Translations under genes and position numbers: made by a program
In this document: positions 11,700 through 24,729 of the stretch, piece by piece
How the letters are laid out: the number at the start of each line of letters is the position of its first letter
Position numbering within the stretch: position 1 is the first letter of the stretch
Source of the DNA: Macrostomum hystrix
Taxonomy: Eukaryota; Platyhelminthes; Macrostomidae
Assembly (NCBI GenBank): GCA_950097015.1
Contig: CATNEN010000025.1
Coordinates: forward strand, 8,544,501-8,608,500
Length of the DNA stretch: 64,000 nucleotides
Direction: 5' to 3'
The notes under the pieces: generated by a model
Database searches by the model: none
What the model was told of the DNA's origin: nothing
The model's input: only the letters and a program-made list of their open reading frames with translations

Positions 11700-13015
11700 C
11701 ACAGTGATGTAGTTGATTATGAAGTACTATTATGGTTATGATATTTGATAAAAAATAATAATATGCAGCTCAAAAAAGAAAGAAATCCACTTAACTTTTT
11801 AAAACAAAATCTTTATGTTTTGCTCGTAAGAAATATAAAACTGATGTAATTATATTTTGCAAAGCTAACTATTGCTGCTAAAGTATTGTTTTAATTGCAT
11901 GTATTTTTTACTTTTGGATTGCAACTTTGTCTATTAGAGTCAGCATAATTTTGAATAGTTGGTTTTCTTCATTTTTAAGTAATTGAAAAAAAGACCCGAT
12001 TGCGCTCACAAAATCCCACATTCACGGGAATAAAATGGTCAAATGCATTTAATTTGGGATTCACAGAGCTTTGGTGCTTTCTTAAATTTTCGACATTTCT
12101 GCATTAAAAAATCTGGTGGGTTCAAACCTGTATTGAAACCTGTAAGTATTGTAATAGTTAAGCAATGTGTTTTCAATAGCAACGTCATAGTAACAAATAA
12201 TAGTACTCACAGAGGGATGAGCACTGACGAATCTATAACGACAGTTGTCTCGCAGCCAACTATGAAGAATCATGCTCATTTCCCCTGAACATACGCACAT
12301 ACACAGGAGGCACGCCGTCTATGTATACATCAACTGGCATCACCTTTTCACAACACAGTGTGCGGCTTTAAAACTAGCTTTCTTTGGTGTTTGCGTTTTG
12401 GTATTCATACTAGATAAAGTTTCAATATTCTAAAAGCAGCTTATTAATTACAAGCATTCAGCATAATCGATACAGAAGAAAGAAACCCCACTAGGTACTC
12501 CACAAGAAAGCTACGAAATCTGTGAAAAAAGTATGTCACTATTAGGTGGGTTATATAAAACTCAAAAGGTATTTTGCACGGTGCGATGCCACTTTTGTCA
12601 CGTGTTGCCAGGGCTACTATGTGTACTGTTACACGCAACCAAAAACAGTTACGCAACTCCTTTCGTATACAGGTGTTTTGGTACAGATTGTACAATGTTA
12701 CTCTTGTATTTGCAATTTTGACGCATCAATTCAATGTGCGGTATAGATAGTAAATGTGCTAGTGTGCTAGTGTTCAATGTGCTAGTAAAATAAAATATAA
12801 TAAATGATGTAGTAAATAGTACTATACGCAGAATATATACGAGCTATTACGAGATATCAGCGCGCTAAGCTAATCAAAGTACTTGCACACCCAATAAATC
12901 AAGGTGTGGGTTGCAAAAGGTAATGTAAATGTATTGTAATACAAATGGCAGTGCATATGTAAACCACTTATAATGAAATAATGCTACATGTACAATATAT
13001 AGTAGCAATAAATTA
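11700..13015. other. AT-rich intergenic, no gene seen
   Basis: Several short overlapping open frames occur on both strands without conserved motifs. No array or RNA gene was recognised. Confidence 0.4.
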
Positions 13016-13133
13016 CAGTTTATTTTTTCGATTTAGATCAGAAAGATTCACCAGAGATTTTTCTGATGCAAGGCTACTTCACATACACCTGCATTCATAT
13101 ATTGTCAAGGTTAACTGCCGCCTGCGATGCTAC

Positions 13134-13616
<483 letters not shown>

Positions 13617-13670
13617 TCAGGGAGTGCAGGAGTCAGGCAGATGTGGAAAGCCCGCGACTTAGCCGCTCTC

Positions 13671-13680
13671 TTATATAGAC
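13671..13680 (-). promoter_or_regulatory. TATA box of the UBE2D-like gene
   Basis: The minus strand reads TATATAAGAG about 95 bases before the ATG of the E2 gene, a plausible core-promoter position. If the gene arose as a retrocopy, it has acquired a promoter. Confidence 0.45.
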
Positions 13681-13699
13681 TAGAAAATTGGTTTGCTTT

Positions 13700-14255
13700 G
13701 GACGGGCTGAGCGGGCAAAATTGCGCTTGTCCAACCTCTGGCATTGAAGTACAATTGCTGTACACAAAGTCCTATCTACGCCTCCTATTCGCGTACGATC
13801 TAGAAAATTCTGTTTTCAATGCTAAAAATAGATTTGTACACAGTGAGTCACACGCGGAGAGAGATTGTAAAAGTAATGGTTGGCAAACTAGGTACCAAAG
13901 TTAAACTGGTTGCTTTATAATAGTTACCGAGTATATAGCTGCTATAACATATAGGAAACTGCCTTTTTTCCTTCACATAAGAGCGAATTAGAAAGAAGCA
14001 GAAAAATTATAAAGTACCTTGTTTGTGGATACTTCCCTTATTTTGTCAGGCGGATGACAGGCGGAATCAGAAAAATATGTTATTTACAAAAAGTTTTTTG
14101 GGAGGCTTATACGAGCGTATTAGACAGCGCCTTGCAGCTACAGTTTTGTAGGGTATTTAAACATGTTCTGTTCAGGGATTCTACAAAAATAGCTAACTGA
14201 TGAAGCACAGTCAAGCAGGGAGTCAATTGATGATACAGATTGTGACAATCGGCGA
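13700..14255. other. Intergenic, no gene seen
   Basis: Nothing recognised apart from short open frames. Confidence 0.35.
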
Positions 14256-14261
14256 TCCATG

Positions 14262-14635
14262 ACTATAATAATAATAATTGCAGGAGGGCTGTGGGCAGTG
14301 TGGGCATTATTTGGTGACACTAGACCCGCAGCCAGGAAGGAGGCAATTCTGCCCATTCCACTGACTCCTGAGCACACACGCACACAGATACCGTACGCAG
14401 GCACACGTCCACACAGGTGTGTACATCTGCCCTGACTTTCTCATCATAAGGCAGTGTACACTTTCACTGTGCCTTGGAGGTTGGTCCTCAAGGGCGTAAA
14501 TTGCACGACAAGCCCCCAAGCCTTCTCTTCACGGCTGCGCCCCAAAAAAATTCTGCCTTGCCGCGGAATCGAGCTCAGGTACCTTGGTGCGAGAGGCAAA
14601 CGCTTCAGACCGCTCTGCCACCAACCCCCTACGAT
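14262..14635 (-). mobile_element. tRNA-derived SINE (family B) with tRNA-like head
   Basis: On the minus strand the head contains an A-box match (TGGCAGAGCGG) and a B-box match (GAGCTCGATTCC), so it is tRNA-derived. The body follows (gtcagggcagatgtacacac, a gt-rich stretch, tcaggagtcagtggaatggg) and ends cacagccctcctgcaa plus an att-rich tail at 14265-14280. Related bodies occur at 16290, 27140 and 59625. This is the only copy here with a clear head. Confidence 0.65.
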
Positions 14636-14659
14636 CTATGACTATAATGTTCTAACAAA

Positions 14660-15440
14660 GTACAAGTAAACGCGCAGAAGGCGGCGAATAACAAGAACAG
14701 ATAAAACAAAGGATATTAAGGGGTGCAAAATAGAAGCCATATATTATACCACCAAAATTCCTATGTAAATTGTCGTCTAAACAAAAAACGAAAGTAATAA
14801 AAAATTGGACGATTGTCAGATAAACATCGCGCAGTAATTTTGGGTTCAAAAATAAGCAGTGATATATTAATAGTATAGTTATTAGGAATCCAGCAGAGGA
14901 TAAATTGGCATATCGAAGCTAAGCAAGACAAATACCAAAAATAATAATAGAAATGACGTCACGCGAGGACACGAAATGCTAACATTTACTAGCTTGAACT
15001 ATTTTACAACATTCGATTACTTTCTGCAGCATTCTACTATAAGTAGGACAATAAAAATGCGACTATAAACAGGCCAGCAAATAGGCAATGTTTTACAACT
15101 AAGAATACAAATATCGCAAGCTACAATAATCTCGAGACTGGCATTTTATAAACCTCCCAGATCCTAAACCTCTAGACTCTCAGATCCCTAGTTCAAAAGA
15201 GGTTCCAAGGTCCCAAGAGATGACTTGAGTTAGGAAGACCAGGAGGGATGAAACGGCCAAATTATTCTTTTTTTGTATCTCCCAAAATATGCAACCAATG
15301 GCCATGAAAGTCCCGAACACTGGCTCAAATTTTTCGCTTTATCCGATGAAACAACTTTCAGAATCGCTAAAATTCGGCATCGTCGACATATTTAGCAATT
15401 CTCATCGGAGTGTCAAAAACCACAAACTTGTGCATAATTT
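14660..15440. other. Intergenic, no gene seen
   Basis: AT-rich sequence downstream (3') of ACTR6. A stretch at about 15280-15420 (atctcccaaaatatgcaacc onwards) has a diverged relative at about 48800-48930, suggesting an unclassified dispersed repeat. Confidence 0.35.
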
Positions 15441-15461
15441 TTCTGACTGTCGATTCTACTG

Positions 15462-18400
15462 TCAAGTGAACTGGGCGAACCTCTCGCTGCACAGGGCGGC
15501 GCCGTGGTCGCGATAGTCGCGCCGGGACACCGAGTAGCAGGCCAGCGCGCCGTCCGGCGACAGGGCGAGATCGCGCGCTCCCAGCCACGCCTGCGCCGCC
15601 GGGTCGCCATGACAACGAATGTTAAGCGGAAAATCGTCCGGCAAATTCGGCCGCAATTCGCGTTCCAGACGATCGGCGAAGCCGGCAAACCGACAACTTC
15701 CGCCGGCCAGCACCACCGAGTCGGTGTAGAGCGGCTGCTCGTGGGCGGGCAGGCCAGCCAGCGAGTCGCAAAGGGCCTCGGCGACGCCCATCTCGGGAAT
15801 GCCGGCATCGGATGGCCGGAACAGCAGCTCGGGTGTGGCCACGCGCTCGATTCCCAGCCTGAGACTCTGTTCCTGTCGATGGATGGAGGTTCGGGAAAGT
15901 CAATGAAATGCCAGTTAGCTAAATCACGAAAGGCAAGAAATGGTTTCACATGAAGGGTAAGGACCTGAGAAGGTTTGGGATCTGGGATTGGTTGGGGATT
16001 TGGGATTGGTTGAGGATTTGGGATGGTTTGGGAATCTGGGATCATTGAGGATTTGGGATGGATTGGGGATCTGTGATGGGTTGGGGATTTGGGATGGTTT
16101 GAGGCTCTAGGATCGTTTGGGGATCTGGGATCATTGAGGATTAGGGATGGATTGGGGATCTGTGATGGGTTGGAGATCTGGGATGGGTTAAGGATCTAGG
16201 ATGGTTTGGGGATCTGGGATGGTTTGGGGATCCGGGATGGTTAAAGGGATCTGGGATAGTTTGTGGACGCTTTTTCGGATATTTTGCTCTGCCTGACGAC
16301 GAGAAAGTCGGGGCAGATGCACACACCCTGTGTATGAGTACCTGCTTTGGGTCTGTGTGCGTGTGTACTCAGGAGCCAGCGAGTCAAATAAATTCAGAAT
16401 GCATAAAACCAAAGCCGCAGACCTGCTGCTGCTGTTGCTTCTGTTGCGGCGCCGACTGTCGCACGAAGCCCCGCCGGTGCTGCGCATAGTCCGGCAGGAC
16501 ATATTCGCAGCGCAGCCGCCGGCACCTCTCAACCGCATCGTCGGTTAGCGTCGATTGCTGGGCCGCGCGCGACATTGCCAACAGATCGGCGTCGAAATTG
16601 TCGGACACGAAGCAGGCGTCCTCCTTGCATTGATTCATCACGTGAGTCTCGTCCATCACCATCAGCTGGCGATAGGAGATGGCCTCCTTCAGGTAGTTAG
16701 TTAGCACCTAGAAATTGATTATAACAATACGATGCAGTGTTCAAAGAATAAAAAAACACGCAGAAAAAAAGTAATCCCAAGGAGACAGAGTCATCACAAA
16801 ATTTAATAAATAAACCGGAAACAATCCAAATTTAAACAGACCATTAATCACAGCTAAACACAAATCCCAAACAGATCATTAATCACAGCTAAACCCAAAT
16901 ACCAAACAGACCATTAATCATGGTTAAACCCTAATCCCAAACAGATCATTAATCACAGGTAAACCCAAATCCCAAACAGACCATTAATCATGGTTAAACC
17001 CTAATCCCAAACAGATCATTAATCACAGGTAAACCCAAATCCCAAACAGACCATTAATCATGGTTAAACCCAAATACCAAACAGACCATTAATCATGGTT
17101 AAACCCGAATCCCAAACAGACCATTAATCATGGTTAAACCCTAATCCCAAACAGACCATTAATCATGGTTAAACCCAAATACCAAACAGACCATTAATCA
17201 TGGTTAAACCCAAATACCAAACAGACCATTAATCATGGTTAAACCCAAATACCAAACAGACCATTAATCATGGTTAAACCCAAATACCAAACAGACCATT
17301 AATCATGGTTAAACCCAAATACCAAACAGACCATTAATCATGGTTAAACCCGAATCCCAAACAGACCATTAATCATGGTTAAACCCTAATCCCAAACAGA
17401 CCATTAATCATGGTTAAACCCAAATACGAAACAGACCATTAATCATGGTTAAACCCAAATACCAAACAGACCATTAATCATGGTTAAACCCGAATCCCAA
17501 ACAGACCATTAATCATGGTTAAACCCTAATCCCAAACAGACCATTAATCATGGTTAAACCCTAATCCCAAACAGACCATTAATCATGGTTAAACCCAAAT
17601 ACCAAACAGACCATTAATCACAGGTAAACCCAAATACCAAACAGACCATTAATCATGGTTAAACCCAAATACCAAACAGATCATTAATCACAGCTAAACC
17701 CAAATACCAAACAGACCATTAATCATGGTTAAACCCTAATCCCAAACAGATCCAAAACCCTTTGTTAAGCCTAAATCCCAAAAAGACCATTAATCACAGT
17801 TGCACTTAACTCCCAGACAGGTCCTCAATCCATATAAAAGTCATATCCCAAACGGATCATAAGACCCTATAAAAGCCAAATCTAACGTTTTGGCGATATT
17901 GAACTCAGATAAAAATAACAGATCCTAATCCCTGTCGAAAACAAATCCAAAACAGGCTATTAATCTCAAAAGTCAAGCAAAAATCACTTTTAGACGTATG
18001 AGAACAGAAAATGATAAATGACAGTCCAAGCCTTAAAACAACAAAATACTAACAAGAATCCGATCCGTAATAAACGCTAACCTTGCCGCCCACGTTGATC
18101 CGGCGCACACTGCCTGGCACAAGGCGGCCGCGCAGATAGGCCGCCGCGTGGCTGAAGGAATAGCCGCAGTCCAGCACCAGGCAGGCCTGGTCGGCCGGGG
18201 CCACGCCGCGCTGTCGCTGGTCGCGTTGGGCAACAAGAAATGCGGCCGGCAGTCGCGCCACGGATTTGAAGCCGTACTCTTCAAATAGAACCTCGTCGAG
18301 AGCTTCGGCCACCGGGGCAAAGCTGATGACTGGCTCCGTGACGATCAACTGCAGTTTAATGGAATGGTTGTAGATTGTCTCAAATGTGGCTCATAATCTG

Positions 18401-19401
18401 GAATCACGCGAAATAATAAGAAAATACGGAAAATGACGTTTACCATGGAAAATGTAGTAAACCCGGAAAAATTGTTAAAACAAGAAAAAATACGCCTTTA
18501 ACCACGAAAAATAAACAATTTGTGCTGTCCTCGGGGGAGCACAAGCAGAATTTCGGAATCTACTTAATTCCCCAATTATTAGCTCAAGATATTACTTAGT
18601 TTACTTGATAACGAAAAATGATAACGAATAGACGGGGGAACAAGTGCTGCAGACCATAGACGTAACTTACGATAATACATTGAAGAAACCATAGATCATC
18701 TAGTCAATGGTCTGATAAACAATCTTTTGAAACAGCTAGTGACGTGGAAAAACTTGACTGTAAAACTACTGTATCACGCACCTCGATTACTTAAAAATAA
18801 ACCACTAGACTGACTCACCCTATCATAACTGCATTCAAAAGATTTAGAGTCAGCTGTTAGGCTTTCTTTTGCCATGCTATAACTGGCAATGTGTTAGAAC
18901 AATGCTTGGAAGACACCAAGCATTGCACTGTTTTCAGTGTCTTCCCAACATTTAAAAAATAATTTTAACTGTAACATAATTCTCTGTTTACCTATTAGTA
19001 TTTAAGAAAAAACATAAATATTGACATAACTACAAAGCAAAGTTTATATAAAATTATTTTTTTCAAGTCTTGATTTTAGGCTGCCATTAATTAATCAGCA
19101 ATTTTATTACCTGCCAGTCAGACAATGGCCTAGCATCAGCATAGGGCTTTAAACAGTGATCCAGCACCTGCTTTTGCAGCTCCCAATTCAATAGGTAGCC
19201 CTTCTGAAATGGCAACTGATAATATAGTCCCGATAGGTCCTTGCAATCGTCCAATTCGTTGCCAACAAATATGCGAGTTTTCACATGCTTGGCCTTAGTG
19301 ACAGAGTTGATCACATGGTGTGGCTTAGATTCATTGGCAGAACCTATCTTAATGTAGCCAGCACCCAAGTCAATGATCAGAGTATCCTTGCCTGCTGACA
19401 T
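15462..19401 (-). CDS. ACTR6: Actin-related protein 6 (ARP6), four exons
   Basis: Exons on the minus strand are 19401-19111, 18348-18082, 16707-16423 and 15872-15462. All junctions are phase 0 and the joined frame is 1254 nt, giving 417 residues (human ACTR6 is about 396). It starts MSAGKDTLIIDLGAGYIKIG (actin phosphate-1 region). It continues with YYQLPFQKGYLLNWELQKQV, IVTEPVISF, LFEEYGFKSV, LVLDCGYSFSH, RRINVGGK, SYRQLMVMDETHV, EYVLPDY and LLFRPSDAGIPEMG. Each has a close counterpart in ARP6 rather than in actin. ARP6 is a nuclear subunit of the SRCAP/SWR1 remodeller that deposits H2A.Z. A Gln run (KQQQQQ) sits at the exon 3 end. An acceptor-like TTATTTGCAG lies just before the ATG. Two introns hold tandem arrays. 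Confidence 0.93.
15965..16260. repeat. Degenerate short-unit array in ACTR6 intron 3
   Basis: Imperfect repeats of gggatttgggatggtttggg-like units, with variants such as gatctgggatcattgaggat. They are much more diverged than most arrays here, so this is an old array. Confidence 0.85.
16290..16385 (+). mobile_element. SINE family B fragment
   Basis: The stretch from gagaaagtcggggcagatgc through gtgtgtactcaggagccagc matches the family B body seen at 14.3 and 27.1 kb. It has no head or tail and lies in ACTR6 intron 3. Confidence 0.5.
16850..17760. repeat. 35-bp minisatellite in ACTR6 intron 2, about 26 units
   Basis: The unit is about ccaaacagaccattaatcat plus ggttaaacccaaata. Variant positions (catggtt or cacagct/cacaggt; aaata or aatcc/taatcc) recur in blocks, indicating higher-order duplication of groups of units. 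Confidence 0.95.
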
Positions 19402-19429
19402 GGATGTAGCTGCAAATAATGGCAAAATT

Positions 19430-19875
19430 TTTCATAACAGAATATATTTAATATTCTTCAGTAGTTGGAATATGTCACATAGGCTAAGGGTGTACCATTG
19501 TTTCATTTCTGCAGTCTTTATCAGACACATTATTTGAAGGCTCTAAATAGTCACTTAAAACTCAAGACAGTGCTACACATGTACAAACTTGGGTAGCTAG
19601 AAATAGGGATAGAAAATTGTTGCTATTCATAGTAATCATCTATTTATCTTGACTATGGCCCAGTGAATCGTTTAACAAAATCTCTACCTAGTCTGTCTTA
19701 TGATAAACTGCTCTTAAATTTTGCTTAAATAAAAAATTCTAATTCTAAACAACAGTAATTTTTTACTCTTATTGTTAAACTTCACATTTGAGCATGTTAC
19801 AGGTCAATAGGCAATGTGAAGACTATATGTTAAACCAATTGTAATTAGCTACTATTAGCTTATTTGAGTTATATA
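19430..19875. other. ACTR6 upstream region
   Basis: Presumed promoter and 5' UTR of ACTR6 on the minus strand. No distinct motif recognised. Confidence 0.3.
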
Positions 19876-19877
19876 TA

Positions 19878-20519
19878 GGGTAATGTATCATCAACCGAAC
19901 AGTGTATCTTCAAAACCGAACAAGAATTTTGACTTCTTCCTTGGTCTTGTGCAAGACAGAAACAAGCTATTGTGTTTCACAGAACAACTAATTTGAAAGT
20001 TGAAGAAATTATCTACAAGCTGAGGCATGATGTGCAATGAAGCATTATGAGGAAAGAAAGATATTGATGTTTCAGTAGAAATTTTTATTGCAAAAGCATA
20101 CTTTTTAACAACAATTTTTCAGTATGTACTTTAGACGAAGATTGTATGTGGTTGCTTGCCAATTAAATGACCAAAAATGTAGTTATTTATAGAGCATGAA
20201 AAATGCTTTCAAATTACATAATTCATGATAGTTCACTACTTAAAATAAGATTCAACCACTCACTCAAATTGTAAAACCAAACATCAAATTCTCTGTTTGG
20301 TTTGAAGATACATGAAAATCATTGTTCGGTTTTAGATAAAAAGCAGGAATAACTTTTTTCTATTTGATAAAATAGCAAAAGCAGATACTTTTTAGAAAGA
20401 TGTAACTGTTTTCTATAACTTGGCTTTTGATTTATTATCATATCTTAAATAGAAAATCTGTAGCTTAGGTTTGAAGTTAAAAAAATACACATTCTTGTTT
20501 GGTTGATGATACATTACCC
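19878..20519. mobile_element. 642-bp non-autonomous DNA transposon (MITE) with TA duplication
   Basis: Left end gggtaatgtatcatcaaccg and right end (reverse complement) gggtaatgtatcatcaacca form near-perfect terminal inverted repeats. TA flanks both sides (19876-19877 and 20520-20521). Subterminal motifs tgtatcttcaaaaccgaac and a related copy in inverse orientation at about 20290-20312 repeat the theme. No transposase frame is present. A TA target suggests a Tc1/mariner-type (or another TA-inserting) parent element. Confidence 0.8.
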
Positions 20520-20638
20520 TAGCTATGTCTATATGGTCAACTGCCAATGTATCATAATATACCATAATTTTAGGAATGAGTACACTGTTTACAACAAAAT
20601 TTAAAGACATTGTAGGAGAATGAAAATATGTAGTTTTT

Positions 20639-20662
20639 ATTTGTCCAGTTAACCGGACAAAT
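20639..20662. repeat. 24-bp near-perfect palindrome
   Basis: The sequence atttgtccagttaaccggac followed by aaat reads the same on both strands except at one symmetric position pair. A related gttaac-containing motif recurs at about 20675-20697 and inverted at about 21005-21030, so these may be ends of a small decayed inverted-repeat element. Confidence 0.4.
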
Positions 20663-21269
20663 AGCCATTTGATTATTCATCCCGTTAACCACCCAAGGAC
20701 TTAATTTCTCCCCTTTGAATGAGCAGGAGCAACGATCCTCCCAAAGACCACTCTTGCCCTGCCGAGAGCCATCTTGAGTCTTGACCTCACAAAGACCAAA
20801 CTATACCCTTGAGTTAAGTCCCTGAAACAACTGAATTTCTGGAAAAGGTTTTCATTTTTTAATTAGCTGATAAGCAAGAATAATTTGAGACACAAACTTT
20901 AAATCTGAATAACTGTCCTTTTGCAGCTTGTTAATTATTTTATCTTACAAATGATAGAGGTTCTCGTGGTAGTGCTACAACCCCTTATAATTTAGTTATT
21001 AGTTATAACTGAGTTAACTGGATGAATAACAACTGCCATGAAAATAATTGAGGCAGGCCCAATTTTGTTACAAATATAGCTAATTTAAATTGCTGCCAAA
21101 AAATATTTTGGCTTTTGTTTTGATTCTGTGTTCTGTCCTGCCCTCTGCGAGATTCTAGGTATAAATATTGCTGCCTACAGAGGTCAAAATTTAGACTCAA
21201 AGTTTGAGTTAATAAGCCACAATTGTAAAATAGAATTGTACTTATACATGCGCAACCTCCCAAATCTTA

Positions 21270-21480
21270 GCCAGCCGTGCGACTTAGTTTTTGCTCTATT
21301 TACGACTTAGTTTGCTCTCATTTGCGACTAAGTTCATTTCATTGCTCTATTTACGACTTAGTTTGCTCTCATTTGCTCTCTTTCTCTCCACTTTTTCCTT
21401 TTCTTCATGCCTTCCTTTTTTGTCCCTAGGTCCCCCCTTTGTTTTTTTTTGCTTGGTCAATTGGTTTTTGCGACTTACTT
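21270..21480. repeat. Short direct repeats of a gacttagtttgctct motif
   Basis: The block ctctatttacgacttagttt plus gctctcattt occurs about twice with partial copies around it. Local slippage duplication of a pyrimidine-rich stretch. Confidence 0.5.
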
Positions 21481-21838
21481 TGCTTGGCCCTTGTTTCACC
21501 CTGCCAGTTCGTATATGTTGCGCATGTATGATTGTACTAAATCAGACTGTAATTAAGTTGTGTGTTAAAGTATTTCTCCAAATTAAAATGTTGAAATGAC
21601 AAAGTCATATGCTATATGAAGATTGAGTAAGAAATAAGTATTAGTTATTGTATTGAATAATAGGGGTATATTACCAACTAAGAAGAAAGGAAATTCTAGA
21701 ACTAGGTCCTATCCATGAAAGGAGACTAAGAAATTTTAGTCCATTGGATGCCTGAAAGGATTGGATAAATTGCCAATAGTTAAAGAATTATAGGCCTAGT
21801 TAATGTGTATTGCCATTTGGACAGAGTCAAACAGATGC

Positions 21839-22250
21839 GGATCCTAGACACTTTGTCATCTAGTTGAAACGTAGGACACTTTGTCATCCAGCCAATTGGC
21901 ATGCTTAAAAGTTTGGTCAGTTTATCATCTACTAGTAACAAGCAATCAAGTTAGTCATCAATAAAGTGAGGGTGGGGTGGTGGGGCAGAGGTGTGAACAC
22001 ACTTCACACTCTAAATTGTCAAAAAGAGGTGTCAAAAATGATTTCATTATAAGAGTTGAAAATATAGGTGCCAACACGATGTGAGGAGGTGGGGAGGGGT
22101 GGTTCTGTTCTTTGCAAACTTTGCAAACTTTAGTTTTATAGATGACAAAGTGTCCACAAGTCTCAGTCTCTTTTTCATCCACCCTCTGAGACATTGGACA
22201 GATCGTCATCTGGATGACGAAGTTGTAAGATGATGAAGTGTCCAGGTACC
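21839..22250. mobile_element. 412-bp hAT-like MITE with 8-bp duplication
   Basis: The flanks carry an identical 8-bp sequence, acagatgc (21831-21838 and 22251-22258). The element ends are imperfect inverted repeats: ggatcctagacactttgtca on the left, and ggtacctggacacttcatca as the reverse complement of the right end. A second internal pair (ggacactttgtcatc and its inverse) lies just inside. There is no transposase. An 8-bp duplication is typical of hAT elements. Confidence 0.8.
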
Positions 22251-22259
22251 ACAGATGCT

Positions 22260-24090
22260 ACCAGGAGAAAACTAAAAGTTCAGTGATTTAGGCAAGGGGC
22301 ATAAATACATATAAACTATATTATTTGAATTTTGAACTTAGCTTTTTGTACATAAACAAAGAAATACATATAATAATATGAGGGGTGTCCAAAAAGTTTT
22401 AAGACTTTTTCACATAGGCCTAACTCTTTTTAACAGCTAGCAAGAGTAAAAACAACAAATTTATTTTAAAGCTGCTTTAGGCCTATTCACAAATGACACA
22501 GTTAAAAATTGAAAATATTACTAGCTGTTCAAAAGCTATGCCTCTTAAACAGCAGTGGGGTACTACATCTCAATAGGGCCTACATGAACAAGAACGTGGA
22601 GGCTGCATCTGGGAGCAACAGGAAACACAATGTCAGCTGTCTTTCAAAAAAAGTTCAAATGACCTATTTTCAAATGAAAATAACTTAATTAGCTAAAACA
22701 AGATCTAAAAAATAAGCTATTACCTACTAACAATAAACAATGGGTCCAATCGATAGGGCCCAGTGACTTCACTGAGGTCACTGACACTAGTGTGAGCATT
22801 GGAGCCATTGGAACGGATTCAGGGTAAGTTGCTTGCAGAGTTGCATTTGGAATTTGTCTAGGTAAGAACGGGTAACCAAAACATTAGCGAACTATATTGA
22901 ACAATTTTTACACGGCTTTTTTAGCATCCAAAGTGCATAGTGAAATGGCCCATGACCACCCACTAGAAGAAGCGATCTTGAAATTACCACGCGGTCAATG
23001 CTGACACACACGAGACAGCCTTGTGGGTAGTACAGTTAGGATGAGCTCAATAGCAACAAATTATATATAAACTTTTTATTAAAAAATAAACTAACAAACT
23101 AAAATAACAAAGAGCTTTTGCACATTTCAGAATCCTGTTGTTGTTTTACTCGAAGGCGCGAGTTTAAGTATGCGATAATAAATTCGGCTGCGCGCAAACA
23201 CGGGCAAATCACAAGCAAGCTGACTTAGACTTAAATGAAGTGGTGGCGCTTTTCAAAAGCTTTTAAAAGCAATTAAGCAAAGTATTATCTATTAGCAAAA
23301 GTTGTGTCAGTTGCAGAATCGAACCTTATAACTTGGGTTCTTAGTTCGGTTTTTACTGTAGCAAAAGATAGGCCGATAAACCAGTGAAGAACAAAATAGC
23401 TAATTCAGTGTTTTTGTATTTTCGTAAGGTCTATCAGGAACGAAGACTACAGTAGCTTCTATAGCTTCTTTGTACATAGCAGAAGTATTTACACTTTAAT
23501 ACTTTTTATTATATTTTATTTAAGTTGGTAATTATTGTCTAGTAACAAAGTTTGTTCAGACAAAATCATTTAAGAACCTCACTTTTCTAGAGTGCATAAA
23601 ACAAGGCCCTAGTGTGGTATCAAACATAAAATGAAAGGTAAGATTTTTTATCTCGAATTCTTATTTATTCCTTCATTTTTTAACCAAAAATTCCTACAGC
23701 ACTGCTCAAGAACTTATTTAGTGATAATTTATTTTATATTGTTATAGCATTTTTTACTTGAAGTATAGCTATTAGACCTATCATGTATTGGCTATCTTAA
23801 ACAAGCTAACCTGATTAAAGTTTTTAGTTTATTTATTTAGGCCCTATGCCTATTCATTGTCAAGTAAAGGCTCATTTAAAAATTTAGGCATGCACTATGC
23901 CTAATGGAGTTTGGACAGACATGATTTTTTTTTATTTTTGTAAATTTTTTTAAGGCTATGTAACATATGCAACTTTTGTCCGTGAGGAATTTATCAGATT
24001 AAAAACCACATTGTGATGTGTGAACATAACAACACAGTTTTTATGCAGGAAATATTGCATTGAACCAACTAGGCCTATATGTATTTTAAT
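22260..24090. other. AT-rich gene-free stretch
   Basis: No coding exons seen on either strand. A gaggggtgtccaaaaagttt motif at 22380 looks like a mariner end, but no partner end or transposase was found. Confidence 0.4.
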
Positions 24091-24729
24091 ATCTATATAT
24101 ATAAAAGTGAAAACTCTGTGTGTCTGTGTGTGTGTGTGTGCAACCTTTTGTCTTTATAGACGCCGAAACCGCTCAACCAAATCGCACCAAACTTTGCACA
24201 TACCTAAAACCACCTACGCTGAGTGCAATAGGCTACTCAAATTCCCGAAAAATCATTTCCTTCCTGCTCAAAAAGGCAAAAAACTGCTCAAAAATCGTCA
24301 AAAAATCACTCAATTCAACATATCATCGCCCCACTTTGTCAGATTTTCTCCAAATTTGATCCACTTACACTTTACATGTTTTCCAACAATGCTGTCAATT
24401 TTGAACATCTCTACTCAATCCAGAGCAAAGCTGCATCATCTCAAAGTGAGTCACTTTTTGTTTTCCGAGGACAGCCACCCCAACTCCCCTCCGCCACTCT
24501 GCGGGCCAAATTTTATTACAGCCACCCTCTCCCTTCCCCGGGCGCCAAAGCCCCAGACTGTACATTGTATTTCAAGCCGTGAATGTACACAGCCCAAACC
24601 CCTAGACTGTCTACTGGCCCCCAAGCAGCACTGAGACTGAGTGCGGTGGCGTCCCAGTGCGCAGGGCTCTCCGGTCGATATTTCTCTCCAGCCAGCCTGG
24701 GATAGAAGAAAGAGAGAGGCTGGCGATCA

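Noticed and set aside
14550-14635. Possible tRNA gene on the minus strand
   Set aside because: A and B boxes are present but acceptor and anticodon stems do not close and a SINE body follows; it is a SINE head.
22380-22430. Mariner transposon end
   Set aside because: One end-like motif only; no matching second end and no transposase frame nearby.
24020-24634. Plus-strand open frame of 204 codons
   Set aside because: It spans the Helitron 5' terminus and host DNA, has low-complexity composition and no domain.
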